DNA from: Tepidimonas taiwanensis
GTDB lineage: Bacteria > Pseudomonadota > Gammaproteobacteria > Burkholderiales > Burkholderiaceae_C
Assembly: GCF_020162115.1 (NCBI RefSeq)
Contig: NZ_CP083911.1
Span: 1,302,001-1,366,000 of the forward strand
Direction of reading: 5' to 3'
Length of the DNA: 64,000 nt
Positions within the stretch are counted from its first letter, which is position 1. Each line of letters opens with the position of its first letter. This document shows, piece by piece, positions 7,777-18,683 of the stretch. Position numbers and translations under genes: made by a program. Below the pieces are notes generated by a model, which saw only the letters and a list, made by a program, of their open reading frames with translations, was not told the origin of the DNA and searched no databases.

Positions 7777-10540
7777 GGAGCTCGTCTCCTCTGCTCGGTT
7801 CGTCGTTCGCAGTGTAGGGCATGGCCAGCGGCACGTCGAAGCCGAAACACGCCCCCTGCCCTGGTGCCGACCGCAGCCACAGGCGGCCGCCCAGGTGTTC
7901 GATGATGCGGCGGCTGATCGGCAGCCCGAGCCCCGTGCCCCCGGGGCGCTCGCGCGCGTCGCGTCCCTGACGGAATTTCTCGAAGATCACCGCCTGTTCC
8001 TCGGGTGGCACACCGGGCCCGTTATCCTGCACTTCGACCCGCGCCATCGGCGTGCGCGCATCGGCCACCATCGACACCCGCAGCACCACCTCGCCGCACC
8101 CCTCGGGCACGAACTTGGCGGCGTTGGACAGCAGGTTCATCAGCACCTGCTGCAGCCGGTCCGGGTCGGCGCGCACGACGACGGGGCGATCGGGCACCTC
8201 GACCGTCAGGCGGGCGCCGCGGGCCTGCAGCAACGGCTCGGCCGCGCGCGCGGCCTGCTCCACCAGATCCTGCAGCACCACCTCACCCACGTGCCAGTCG
8301 GCGTGGCCGGACTCGATCTTGGCCAGATCCAACACCTGGTTGACCAGACGCGTCAGGCGCTCGCTCTCGGCCACGACAATGTCCAAAAATTGCTGGCGCT
8401 GCGCCACGTCCATGCCGGGATCGTCACGCAGGATCTCCGTCAGCGCCCTGATCGAGGTCAAAGGCGTGCGCAATTCGTGCGTCACCGACGACATGAAGTC
8501 GTCCTTGAGCCGGTCGAGCTCCTGCAGCCGCTCATTGGCCGCACGCAGCTCGGCCGTGGCGCGCTCCAGCGACCGAGACTTGTCCTCCAGCGCCCGCGAC
8601 AGCGCCCGCAGCCGCCCCGTCTCGCGCAGGATGTCGAACACGTCCTCCAGCCGCAGCGGCTGCTCCTCCACCACCGACGCGACCAGCCAGCGCGCCGAGG
8701 CGCTGCCGACCGCGCCCGCGAGCTGCGTCTCCACCCAGTGCACCAGCGCCGCATCCGCCGGCAGGTCCGGCAGGGCCACACCGCGGGCGCGCGCCTGCTC
8801 CTGCAGCAACGCCTGCGCGCGCTCCGCGCCCAACACCCGTGCGAGCAGCGCCTGCAGCGAGGCGAGCGACGCCTCGCCGCGCCAAAACACCGGGCGCTCC
8901 TCGGCCGTGGTTCGGTCGAAAACGTCCACGAACAGCAGGGCCTGACTCGTCTCGACCGGGCCCGGGGGACGCGCGAGCGAGACGCCCACGTACAACCCGA
9001 CATTGACCAGTGCGCTCCAGAAGAGCGCGTGCGTCAGCGGATCGAACCCCTGCAGCCCGAAGAGCGCCTCTGGGCGCAGCCAGTCGATGCCCCACGGCCC
9101 CTCGGTAACGAAAGCGGCGCTGAGCCAACCGGATTTGGCCAGCGACGGCAGCATCAGGGTATAGGCCCACACCGCAAAGCCGCCGAGCAGCCCGGCCATC
9201 GCACCCGCGCGGCTTGCTCCCTTCCAGACCATCCCGCCCAGGAGCGCGGGAGCAAACTGCGCCACCGCCGCAAAGCTGATCAGCCCGATGCTCACCAGCG
9301 CGTAGGCATCGCCGGCCAGCCGGTAGTAGCCGTAGCCGAGCAGCAACAGCAGCAGGATCGCACCGCGCCGGATACGCAGGATGACCCGCGTCAGGTCGGT
9401 CGGCGCACGGTGCCGCCCCTGCCGGCGCAGCCACCACGGCAGCACCAGATCGTTGCACACCATGGTCGCCACGGCGATCGACTCGACGATGACCATGCCC
9501 GTCGCCGCCGACAGCCCGCCCAGGAACACCAGCAGCAGCAGGGCCTCGGCCCCCGCGACCTGCGGCAGCCGCAGCACGAACACCTCCGCCTGCGGCGACC
9601 CGGCACCGAACGTCAGCCCCCCCGCCAGCGCCAACGGCAGCACGAACAGGTTGATCAACCACAGGTACAGCGGAAACCCCCAGGCGGCGCGGCGGATGTG
9701 GCGCTCATCTACCGCCTCCACCACCATCACCTGGAACTGCCGCGGCAGCAGCAGCACCGACAGCCCCGCGAGCACCGTCAGCGCCAGCCACGACGACCAC
9801 GCAAACGCCCCCGGATCCCCGAGGGTGAGCAGCCGCGTCAACGCGGGGTCGGCCTGCGCCCGCGCGATCAGGTCACCCCAGCCGTCGAACATCCCCCAGG
9901 TGACGAACGCCCCGACCGCGAGGAAGGCGGCAAGCTTGACGAGCGACTCGAAGGCGATCGCCGCCACCATCCCCTCGTGCCGCTCGGTGCTGTCCCAGTG
10001 CCGCACGCCAAAGGCGATGGTGAACACCGCCAGCCCCAGCGCAAGGTAGAGCGTGCTGTCGTGCCACCAGGGCTGGTGCAGCGCCCCGGCGGCCGAGCCG
10101 TCGATCACCACCGCGGAGGCCACCGCGATGCCCTTGAGCTGCAGCGCGATGTAGGGAACGATCCCGACGACCGTGATCAGCGTCACCGCCCCCGCGAGCG
10201 CGGGGCTTTTGCCGTAGCGGCTGCCGATGAAATCGGCGATCGTCGTGATGCGGTAGGTGTGCGCGATGCGCACCATCTTGCGCAGCACCACCCAGCCCAA
10301 CACCAGCGCCAGCGTCGGCCCCAGATAGATGGGCAGGAACCACAGCCCGCCGCTCGCGGCACGGCCCACGCTGCCGAAATACGTCCACGCGGTGCAGTAC
10401 ACCGCCATCGACAGCGTGTACACCCACGCGTTGCCGATGACGGAACGGCCCTGCTGCGCGCGCCGGTCCGCCCAGTGCGCGATCGCGAACAAACCACCAA
10501 GGTACGCGAACGCGGCGGCGAGGACGACGACAGGAGACAT
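7748..10540 (-). CDS. CbrA-like sensor histidine kinase fused to a sodium:solute symporter domain
   Basis: 930 residues. Residues about 1-500 form a multi-pass SSS/SLC5 transporter-like domain. This is followed by a linker that fits a STAC-type connector and a coiled coil, then the kinase core: H-box VTHELRTPLTS, N-box NLLSNAAKF, G1 DNGPG and G2 GTGLGL. The architecture matches CbrA/CrbS-type kinases that sense or transport a small carbon compound. The partner receiver is encoded directly downstream. With ppsA upstream and an acetate-type symporter operon nearby, a role in carbon-source sensing (acetate, pyruvate or amino acids) is plausible, but the ligand cannot be read from the sequence. 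Confidence 0.9.
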   Translation of the reverse strand: MSPVVVLAAAFAYLGGLFAIAHWADRRAQQGRSVIGNAWVYTLSMAVYCTAWTYFGSVGRAASGGLWFLPIYLGPTLALVLGWVVLRKMVRIAHTYRITTIADFIGSRYGKSPALAGAVTLITVVGIVPYIALQLKGIAVASAVVIDGSAAGALHQPWWHDSTLYLALGLAVFTIAFGVRHWDSTERHEGMVAAIAFESLVKLAAFLAVGAFVTWGMFDGWGDLIARAQADPALTRLLTLGDPGAFAWSSWLALTVLAGLSVLLLPRQFQVMVVEAVDERHIRRAAWGFPLYLWLINLFVLPLALAGGLTFGAGSPQAEVFVLRLPQVAGAEALLLLVFLGGLSAATGMVIVESIAVATMVCNDLVLPWWLRRQGRHRAPTDLTRVILRIRRGAILLLLLLGYGYYRLAGDAYALVSIGLISFAAVAQFAPALLGGMVWKGASRAGAMAGLLGGFAVWAYTLMLPSLAKSGWLSAAFVTEGPWGIDWLRPEALFGLQGFDPLTHALFWSALVNVGLYVGVSLARPPGPVETSQALLFVDVFDRTTAEERPVFWRGEASLASLQALLARVLGAERAQALLQEQARARGVALPDLPADAALVHWVETQLAGAVGSASARWLVASVVEEQPLRLEDVFDILRETGRLRALSRALEDKSRSLERATAELRAANERLQELDRLKDDFMSSVTHELRTPLTSIRALTEILRDDPGMDVAQRQQFLDIVVAESERLTRLVNQVLDLAKIESGHADWHVGEVVLQDLVEQAARAAEPLLQARGARLTVEVPDRPVVVRADPDRLQQVLMNLLSNAAKFVPEGCGEVVLRVSMVADARTPMARVEVQDNGPGVPPEEQAVIFEKFRQGRDARERPGGTGLGLPISRRIIEHLGGRLWLRSAPGQGACFGFDVPLAMPYTANDEPSRGDELREQARADRG

Positions 10541-10562
10541 CGGACCACGGCGCCGCCGTCGC

Positions 10563-10775
10563 TCAGTCCGGCGCGCGCTCCATGCACCACGCGAGCGCGC
10601 CGATGAGCGCGCCCCATACGAGAAACAGCGCCACGACGAACCCCGCGGGGCCGCCCAGGCGCTCCCCCCAGAACGCCCACACCGCGAGCAGCGGGAAATT
10701 CAGCGCCAGCACCCCGGCGCCGAACAGGGCCCACAGCCGCGACGCTTCCGGGGATGTCGCGTCGTGCTGCCGCAT
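10563..10775 (-). CDS. Small two-helix membrane protein of unknown function
   Basis: 70 residues with two hydrophobic stretches (about 14-34 and 42-62) separated by a short GERLGGP turn. It sits 22 bases after ppsA and 22 bases before the sensor kinase in the same orientation, so it is likely cotranscribed. I do not recognise the family. Its position directly before a transporter-type kinase suggests an accessory membrane subunit, but this is conjecture. Confidence 0.6.
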   Translation of the reverse strand: MRQHDATSPEASRLWALFGAGVLALNFPLLAVWAFWGERLGGPAGFVVALFLVWGALIGALAWCMERAPD

Positions 10776-10797
10776 GGCCGGGGCCCCCGTCCTCGCC

Positions 10798-13191
<2,394 letters not shown>

Positions 13192-13369
13192 GGTTACAGA
13201 CTCCACGATGTTGAAAAACCCGCTCGCGTGTCACGGGGGCTTACTGGTTGTCGTTGGTGCCCACCGGTGTCGGACGGGGCGCGCGCACCCAAGCGCGCCG
13301 CCGCCAGCCGCGATAATGCGGCGATTGTAAGTTCCCACCCCTGTCGCCGGCACGCGCCGGCCCCGACGC

Positions 13370-14188
13370 ATGCCCAACCGCACCGCTTTTTTCGTCTCCG
13401 ATGGCACCGGCATCACGGCCGAAACGTTCGCGCGCGCGATCCTGACGCAGTTTGAAATCTCGCCCAAGATGGTGCGGCTGCCGTTCGTCGACAACGTCGA
13501 CAAGGCCCACCAGGCACTGCGGCAGATCAACCACGCCGCCCACGTCGACGGCAAGCGGCCGCTCGTCTTCACGACCGTGGTCAACATGGACGTGATGGAC
13601 GTGCTGCGGCGCGATTGCGAGGGCATGCTGATCGACATGTTCGGCACGTTCATCGCCCCGCTCGAGCACGAGCTGGGGATGAAGTCCAACCACCGCGTCG
13701 GCCGCTTCTCGGACGTGACCAAGAGCCGCGAGTACCACGACCGCATCGAGGCGATCAACTTCACGCTCGAGCACGACGACGGACAGACGAACGAGAACCT
13801 GGAAAAGTCCGACGTCATCCTGGTGGGCGTGAGCCGCAGCGGCAAGACGCCGACGTCGTTGTACCTGGCGCTGCAGTTCGGCCTGAAGGCGTCGAACTAT
13901 CCGCTCATCCCGGAGGACTTCGAGCGTCGCCAGCTGCCACCGGCCGTGCTGCCGCACAAAAAGAAACTCTTTGGCCTGACGATCGACCCCAAGCGCCTGA
14001 GCGAAATCCGCCACGAACGGCGCCCCAACTCGCGCTACGCGAGCCTGGAAAACTGTCAGTACGAGGTGCGCGAGGCCGAAGCCCTGATGCGCCGCGCGGG
14101 CATCCGGATCCTGTCGACGACCCACAAGTCGATCGAGGAAATCGCCACCATCATCCGGCAGGATCTGGAGGCGAAGACGGCGCGCTGA
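13370..14188 (+). CDS. ppsR: PEP synthase regulatory protein (kinase/pyrophosphorylase, DUF299)
   Basis: 272 residues. The N-terminal FFVSDGTGITAETFA signature and the P-loop GVSRSGKTPTSLYLA identify the family that phosphorylates PEP synthase with ADP and removes the phosphate with Pi, switching it off and on. It is divergent from ppsA across 178 bases, the classic arrangement. A GATAAT (13312-13317) in that gap could be its -10 box, but no convincing -35 is visible. It converges with the small membrane gene that follows. Confidence 0.95.
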   Translation: MPNRTAFFVSDGTGITAETFARAILTQFEISPKMVRLPFVDNVDKAHQALRQINHAAHVDGKRPLVFTTVVNMDVMDVLRRDCEGMLIDMFGTFIAPLEHELGMKSNHRVGRFSDVTKSREYHDRIEAINFTLEHDDGQTNENLEKSDVILVGVSRSGKTPTSLYLALQFGLKASNYPLIPEDFERRQLPPAVLPHKKKLFGLTIDPKRLSEIRHERRPNSRYASLENCQYEVREAEALMRRAGIRILSTTHKSIEEIATIIRQDLEAKTAR

Positions 14189-14231
14189 CCGGGGCCGACC
14201 GCGCCACGGCCGGCCGCTCCGATGGCTCGCG

Positions 14232-14600
14232 TCACGCCCCGCGGCCGCGTGGGGTGCGCGCCTTGGGCTGCGCAATGCCGTGCGCGTGCCGCGCCAGCGC
14301 GAACGACAAGAAGATCTTCATCCACAGCGTCGTACCGGCGATGGCGACCCAGTCCTGATACGCCAGCCAGCCCATCAGCACCGAGACGATCACGCCGACG
14401 AGCACACCGCCCGCGATGAGGTTGATCGCGAGTTCATAGGGCGCCCAGCGCTCGGCGTCGGCGGGCGGCTCGCCCTTTTTGAGGGCGACCTCGGAGAAAT
14501 CCCGGCGCACCGCGATGCGCCATGCCCGCCGCAGCCAGAAAAACGCCACGGGAAAGAGGACCAGAAAAAACAGGATCTTGAGCGGATAGACGGTGATCAT
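14232..14600 (-). CDS. Uncharacterised membrane protein, three hydrophobic segments
   Basis: 122 residues from MITVYPLKILFF, with hydrophobic segments near 5-22, 58-80 and 88-105 and a basic C-terminal tail (QPKARTPRGRGA). The family is not recognised. The gene follows the symporter pair in the same orientation but is separated from it by a terminator-like hairpin, so it may be expressed partly on its own. The start is the Met just before the first hydrophobic segment; an upstream in-frame extension would be Arg/Pro-rich and unlikely. Confidence 0.6.
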   Translation of the reverse strand: MITVYPLKILFFLVLFPVAFFWLRRAWRIAVRRDFSEVALKKGEPPADAERWAPYELAINLIAGGVLVGVIVSVLMGWLAYQDWVAIAGTTLWMKIFLSFALARHAHGIAQPKARTPRGRGA

Positions 14601-14612
14601 GGTGCGCCATCG

Positions 14613-14646
14613 AAAAACCCCGCGGGGTGGCGATGCCCGGCGGGGT
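14613..14646 (-). terminator. Intrinsic terminator after the symporter gene
   Basis: On the minus strand, ACCCCGC pairs with GCGGGGT across a 16-base spacer and is followed directly by TTTTT. It lies 68 bases after the actP-like stop codon and just before the next gene on the same strand. Confidence 0.5.
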
Positions 14647-14713
14647 GAGATTGTCGTCGGTTCGCCCAGCCGCCGGGGTGCGGGGGAAACCCCAGCCCCG
14701 GCAGCGCGCACCA

Positions 14714-16567
14714 TCAGTGCGCGACGGCCTTGCCAGCGCCCTTGGGCACGCGCACCGACTCGACCAGCGCCTGGATGTGCGCCGGGACCGGCTTGGACAC
14801 CGCGCTGACCGCGAACGCCACGATGAAGTTGACGATCGCGCCCACCGTGCCGAACGCTTCCGGCGTGATGCCAAAGAAGCTGTTGGCGCCACCGATCAGG
14901 TCGAGGTACTCGGTGCCCTTGACGAAGAAGATGCCCTTGTGCGCGAACACATAGAACAGCGTCACGAACAGGCCCGCGAGCATCCCGGCCACCGCGCCCG
15001 AACCGGTCACCTTCTTGCTGAAGATACCCATCATCAGCGCGGGGAAGATCGTGGAGGCGGCGATACCGAAGGCCAACGCCACCGTCCCGGCCGCGAAGCC
15101 CGGCGGGTTCAGCCCGAGGTAGCCCGCGACGACGATCGCACCGGCCATTGCGATCTTACCGGCCAGCAGCTCGGCCTTCTCGCTGATGTCGGGCTTGATC
15201 GCGCCCTTGATCAGGTCGTGCGAAATCGCCGACGAAATCGCCAGCAGCAGACCCGCCGCGGTGGACAGCGCCGCCGCCAGACCACCGGCCGCCACCAGCG
15301 CGATCACCCAGTTGGGCAGCAGCGCGATTTCGGGGTTGGCCAGCACGATGATGTCGGCGTTGACCGTGAGCTCATTGCCCTTGAGACCCGCCGCCTCGGC
15401 CTTGGCCTTGACCGCTTCGCTCTTGGTCTTGTCGTTGTAGAACTGGACACGGCCGTCGCCGTTCTTGTCCTCGAACTTCAGCAGCCCGGTCTTTTCCCAG
15501 CGCTTGAACCAGTCCGGCCGCTGCTCGTAGGGCAGCGCCGCCTCCGGCGCGAGCAGGTCGGCGCTGGCCTTGACCTTCTCGGCGTTCACGCGCACGCCAC
15601 CGGCCGGATCGGGCTCGACCCCCACCGCGGTGTTGACGGTACCGATCAGGTTCAGGCGCGCCATCGCACCGACGGCCGGCGCCGTCGTGTACAGCAGCGC
15701 GATGAACACCAGCGCCCAGCCGGCGGAGGCACGGGCGTCGGCCACCTTGGGAACGGTGAAGAAGCGCACGATCACGTGCGGCAGGCCCGCCGTGCCGATC
15801 ATCAGCGAGACGGTGTAGAAGAACATGTTGAGCTTGCTGCCCGCCACCGACGTCGTGTACTGGCCGAAGCCCAGGTCGTTGAGCACCTGGTCGAGCTTGG
15901 CCAGCAGCGACACGTCGGTGCCCTTCAGATCGGCGCCGAGGCCCAGCTGGGGCAGCACGTTGCCGGTGAGCGCCAGCGAAATGAAGAATGCCGGCACCAG
16001 GTAGGCCAGGATCAGCACGATGTACTGCGCCACCTGCGTGTAGGTGATGCCCTTCATGCCACCAAACACCGCGTAGGCGAAGACGATCGCCATCCCGATG
16101 TAGATGCCCATGTCACTGGAGACGCCCAGGAAGCGCGAGAACGTCACGCCCACACCGGTCATTTGCCCGATGATGTAGGTGATCGAGGCCACCAGCAGGC
16201 AGATCACGCCGACGTTGCGCGCGGTCTGCGAGTAGTAGCGGTCGCCGATGAATTCGGGGACGGTGAACTTGCCGAACTTGCGCAGGTACGGCGCCAGCAG
16301 GCAAGCGAGCAGCACATAGCCGCCGGTCCACCCCATCAGGAACACGGCACCGCCGTAGCCCATGTTGGAGATCAGGCCCGCCATCGAGATGAACGACGCC
16401 GCGCTCATCCAGTCGGCGGCCGTGGCCATGCCGTTGGTCACCGGGTGCACGCCGCCGCCCGCGACGTAGAAGTCGGATGTGCTGCCCGCGCGCGACCACA
16501 CGGCAATGCCGATGTAGAGCGCGAAGGTCGCCCCGACGACGAGATAGGTCCAGAGTTGCAGACTCAT
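14714..16567 (-). CDS. Sodium:solute symporter, acetate/monocarboxylate type (ActP-like, VC_2705 subfamily)
   Basis: 617 residues with about 13 membrane helices. The N-terminal part has DFYVAGGGVHPVTNGMATAADWMSAASFI-type conserved sequence typical of acetate permeases, and GGLAAALSTAAGLLLAISSA in the sodium-site helix. An insertion of about 120 soluble residues (about 265-385, containing DKNGDGRVQFYNDKTKSEA) between helices distinguishes the VC_2705 subfamily from E. coli ActP. It should import acetate or a similar short acid with sodium or protons. It is translated with the DUF4212 small subunit 16 bases upstream. Confidence 0.9.
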   Translation of the reverse strand: MSLQLWTYLVVGATFALYIGIAVWSRAGSTSDFYVAGGGVHPVTNGMATAADWMSAASFISMAGLISNMGYGGAVFLMGWTGGYVLLACLLAPYLRKFGKFTVPEFIGDRYYSQTARNVGVICLLVASITYIIGQMTGVGVTFSRFLGVSSDMGIYIGMAIVFAYAVFGGMKGITYTQVAQYIVLILAYLVPAFFISLALTGNVLPQLGLGADLKGTDVSLLAKLDQVLNDLGFGQYTTSVAGSKLNMFFYTVSLMIGTAGLPHVIVRFFTVPKVADARASAGWALVFIALLYTTAPAVGAMARLNLIGTVNTAVGVEPDPAGGVRVNAEKVKASADLLAPEAALPYEQRPDWFKRWEKTGLLKFEDKNGDGRVQFYNDKTKSEAVKAKAEAAGLKGNELTVNADIIVLANPEIALLPNWVIALVAAGGLAAALSTAAGLLLAISSAISHDLIKGAIKPDISEKAELLAGKIAMAGAIVVAGYLGLNPPGFAAGTVALAFGIAASTIFPALMMGIFSKKVTGSGAVAGMLAGLFVTLFYVFAHKGIFFVKGTEYLDLIGGANSFFGITPEAFGTVGAIVNFIVAFAVSAVSKPVPAHIQALVESVRVPKGAGKAVAH

Positions 16568-16583
16568 CGTGATGACCTCCGCG

Positions 16584-16844
16584 TCAATCTTCGGCCATGC
16601 CGAACTTCTGGTCGATCTTGCGCATCTGCGCCGCGTACCAGAAGATCAGGGCGATGAACACGTAGATGGAACCCTGCTGGGCGAACCAGAACCCGAGCGG
16701 GTAGCCCCCCAGCTTGATGGCGTTGAGCGCATCGGCAAACAGGATGCCGGCGCCGTAGGACACCAGGAACCAGATGACCAGCACTTTGGTCAGCAGCCCC
16801 AGCGTCGCGGACCAGTAGGCCCGGGCGTTGTTGTCTTGGGACAT
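16584..16844 (-). CDS. DUF4212 small subunit of the sodium/solute symporter
   Basis: 86 residues with two membrane segments (about 16-38 and 50-70) and a short charged C-terminus MRKIDQKFGMAED. This DUF4212 family is consistently found directly before ActP-like symporters and is thought to be an accessory subunit. A GAGGAGAG leader precedes the ATG. The 295 bases upstream hold no gene, only the palindrome and hairpin listed separately. Confidence 0.88.
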   Translation of the reverse strand: MSQDNNARAYWSATLGLLTKVLVIWFLVSYGAGILFADALNAIKLGGYPLGFWFAQQGSIYVFIALIFWYAAQMRKIDQKFGMAED

Positions 16845-16995
16845 GGATCAGACTCTCCTCGGATACACCTTTTCGAAACGGCAGCACGGCACGCACCGCC
16901 GACCGAAACATCACCGCCAGGTGCAATGTTTCCGACTTGACTGTCGCGGGCAATGCTTACAGGGCGCTGATGAAATGGCGCCGGAGGCCCAAAAC

Positions 16996-17012
16996 CTAGG
17001 GAAAGTCCTTAG
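16996..17012. promoter_or_regulatory. Inverted repeat upstream of the symporter operon
   Basis: CTAGGGAAAGTCCTTAG is a 7-3-7 inverted repeat with one mismatched pair, about 150 bases upstream of the DUF4212 start. A perfect hairpin (GACGCC / GGCGTC, 6-base loop) follows immediately at 17012-17029. The symmetry suits a dimeric regulator, perhaps one controlling acetate uptake, but the factor is not identifiable. Confidence 0.35.
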
Positions 17013-17139
17013 ACGCCCAAACAGGCGTCGGCCCATTCCGCGACGAGCCCTTGTTGCTGCGGCACGGTTTTGGCTTGAGCCCCCCGTTTTCCTCGCCAGC
17101 ACAAACGCCGCAGCGGAGGCGAGCGTTATGTGTGCCGGA

Positions 17140-17733
17140 TCAATGGCCACCGGTCACGCGGGCCGGGTCAATGTCGACCGCGCACCACCCGCCGCACGCG
17201 GGCGCGGCGGCAGGCCAGTCCTCGCCGCGCGCCGGCACGGCGTCCCAGCCGCGGTCGACGGTGTAGCGCACCGCGCGGATGACCCCGGCGTGCGTGAACC
17301 ACACGGCGTCGGTGTCGCGATGGTCCTGCAGCGCCCGCAGCGTGTCGCCCAGCGCGGCGCGCACCCGGGTCAACAAGGCGCGCACCGACTCGCCGCCGCC
17401 CACGATGTGATCGGCAAAATCGGCCGCCCACGCGTCGAGCGCCGCGCGCGGCAGCGCGTCCCACGGCTGGCCCTCCCAGGTGCCAAAGTCGAATTCCGCG
17501 AGCCGCGTATCGACGACCGGGGGCGCCATCGGGCGTCGCGCCGCCAGCGCGTCGGCCAGCTGCCGCGCGCGGCGCTGGGGCGAGGCCCACCAGAGAGCCG
17601 AGCGGGGCAGCACGGCGTGCAGAACGTCGGCCGCCCGCGCGGTGGCGGCCGGATCGGCGGGCACGTCCCAGCGCCCGCAACACACCCCCGCCGGCACGGC
17701 GGTGGCCGCGTGACGCACGAGCCACAGGCGCAT
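17140..17733 (-). CDS. cobC: Alpha-ribazole phosphatase (histidine phosphatase family)
   Basis: 197 residues. LWLVRHAAT carries the catalytic His; EFDFGTWEGQPWDAL and VWFTHAGVIRAV supply the acid and second His of the phosphoglycerate-mutase fold. In the cobalamin pathway this enzyme removes the 5'-phosphate of the lower ligand, before or after CobS action. It is the last gene of the cluster, 5 bases after cobS. The fold is shared with many phosphatases, so the assignment rests partly on context. Confidence 0.87.
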   Translation of the reverse strand: MRLWLVRHAATAVPAGVCCGRWDVPADPAATARAADVLHAVLPRSALWWASPQRRARQLADALAARRPMAPPVVDTRLAEFDFGTWEGQPWDALPRAALDAWAADFADHIVGGGESVRALLTRVRAALGDTLRALQDHRDTDAVWFTHAGVIRAVRYTVDRGWDAVPARGEDWPAAAPACGGWCAVDIDPARVTGGH

Positions 17734-17738
17734 CGCCG

Positions 17739-18572
17739 TCACCCCCCGAACCGCGCGGTCAGCCCCAACGCCACCGCGATGCCGAGGTACACCGCCAGCT
17801 CGGTCACCTGCTGCGTCGCGCCCAGCGTATCGCCGGTGAAGCCCTGCAAGCGCCGGTCGAGCCACGCCCGCATCGCCGCGAGCGCCAGCAGCGCACCCGT
17901 GGCGGCAGCGCCCAACACCTCCACCGATAGCCAACGCCCCGCCACCAGCCCGGCACCGATGCACCACAGCGTCCCCACCGCCAGCGCCCGTGTCGAAATG
18001 GCGTCGGCCAGCGGCTTGGCCTTGGTGTGCGCCTCATCGCCCACATAGGGCAATGTGCGGATGATCCACAACGGTGTCCAGCGCGAGACCACGTGCGCCA
18101 GGAACAGCGCCGCGACCGCCGTGTGCACGCCAGCCTGCGCGAGCAACGCCAGCAGGCCGACTTTGAGCAGCAGCGCCAGCACCAGCGTCACCGCCGCATA
18201 ACTGCCAATGCGCGAGTCCTTCATGATCGCCAGCGCCCGCTCGCGCGGCACCACACCGCCCAGCGCGTCGGCGGTGTCGGCGAGGCCATCCTCATGAAAT
18301 GCCCCCGTGAGCGCCACCCCGGCCGCCGTGGCCAGCAACGCCGCCACCCACGGTGCCGCCGCCAGCGGCGGCAGCCCCCACAGCGCGGCGGCCATCACCG
18401 CGGCCGTCACGCCGCCCACGACCCACCCCACCGCCGGGAAGTACGCGGCGCTGGCGCGCAGCATCGCGGGCGAATACCCCACCCACGCCGCCAGCCGCCC
18501 TGTCACCGGGATGCGGGTAAAAAACTGCAGCGCCAGCAAAAAGTGGCGCAGCGGCGCGGTCAACCTCGCCAT
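17739..18572 (-). CDS. cobS: Adenosylcobinamide-GDP ribazoletransferase (cobalamin synthase)
   Basis: 277 residues, a polytopic membrane protein starting MARLTAPLRHFLLALQFFTR. The conserved AFHEDGLADTADALGG segment carries the acidic metal-binding residues, and KDSRIGSYA follows. It joins adenosylcobinamide-GDP to alpha-ribazole. The start at 18570-18572 has an excellent GGAGGGGGAG ribosome site; longer in-frame starts would translate a tandem repeat and are rejected. It lies 111 bases from cobT and 5 bases before cobC. Confidence 0.93.
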   Translation of the reverse strand: MARLTAPLRHFLLALQFFTRIPVTGRLAAWVGYSPAMLRASAAYFPAVGWVVGGVTAAVMAAALWGLPPLAAAPWVAALLATAAGVALTGAFHEDGLADTADALGGVVPRERALAIMKDSRIGSYAAVTLVLALLLKVGLLALLAQAGVHTAVAALFLAHVVSRWTPLWIIRTLPYVGDEAHTKAKPLADAISTRALAVGTLWCIGAGLVAGRWLSVEVLGAAATGALLALAAMRAWLDRRLQGFTGDTLGATQQVTELAVYLGIAVALGLTARFGG

Positions 18573-18602
18573 CGGCTGCTCCCCCTCCATGAACAGCCGC
18601 GC

Positions 18603-18647
18603 CCGTGCGTGCCGTGCGTGCCGTGCGTGCCGTGCGTGCCGTGTGCG
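18603..18647. repeat. 9-bp tandem repeat between cobT and cobS
   Basis: Four perfect head-to-tail copies of CCGTGCGTG (18603-18638) and a fifth imperfect copy lie in the 111-base spacer between cobT and cobS. The unit is a multiple of three, so it reads as a His-Ala-Arg repeat if cobS is wrongly extended upstream. Copy number is likely to vary between strains. Confidence 0.8.
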
Positions 18648-18683
18648 CCGGTGCACACGGGTCCGGTGGCGCTGACGTGCGTC

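Noticed and set aside
7402..10540. Assignment as the CrbS/CrbR acetate-switch pair
   Set aside because: The receiver here lacks the LuxR-type DNA-binding domain of CrbR, so only general CbrA/CrbS-like architecture is claimed.
10563..10775. DUF4212-type symporter subunit before the transporter-like kinase
   Set aside because: It has two hydrophobic segments but not the conserved DUF4212 pattern seen at 16584-16844, so it is left as unknown.
18603..18647. CRISPR-like array
   Set aside because: The units are 9 bases, contiguous and without spacers; no cas genes are near.
18573..18656. N-terminal extension of CobS containing repeated His-Ala-Arg
   Set aside because: The extension translates the 9-bp tandem repeat; the real start has a strong ribosome site just before MARLTAP.
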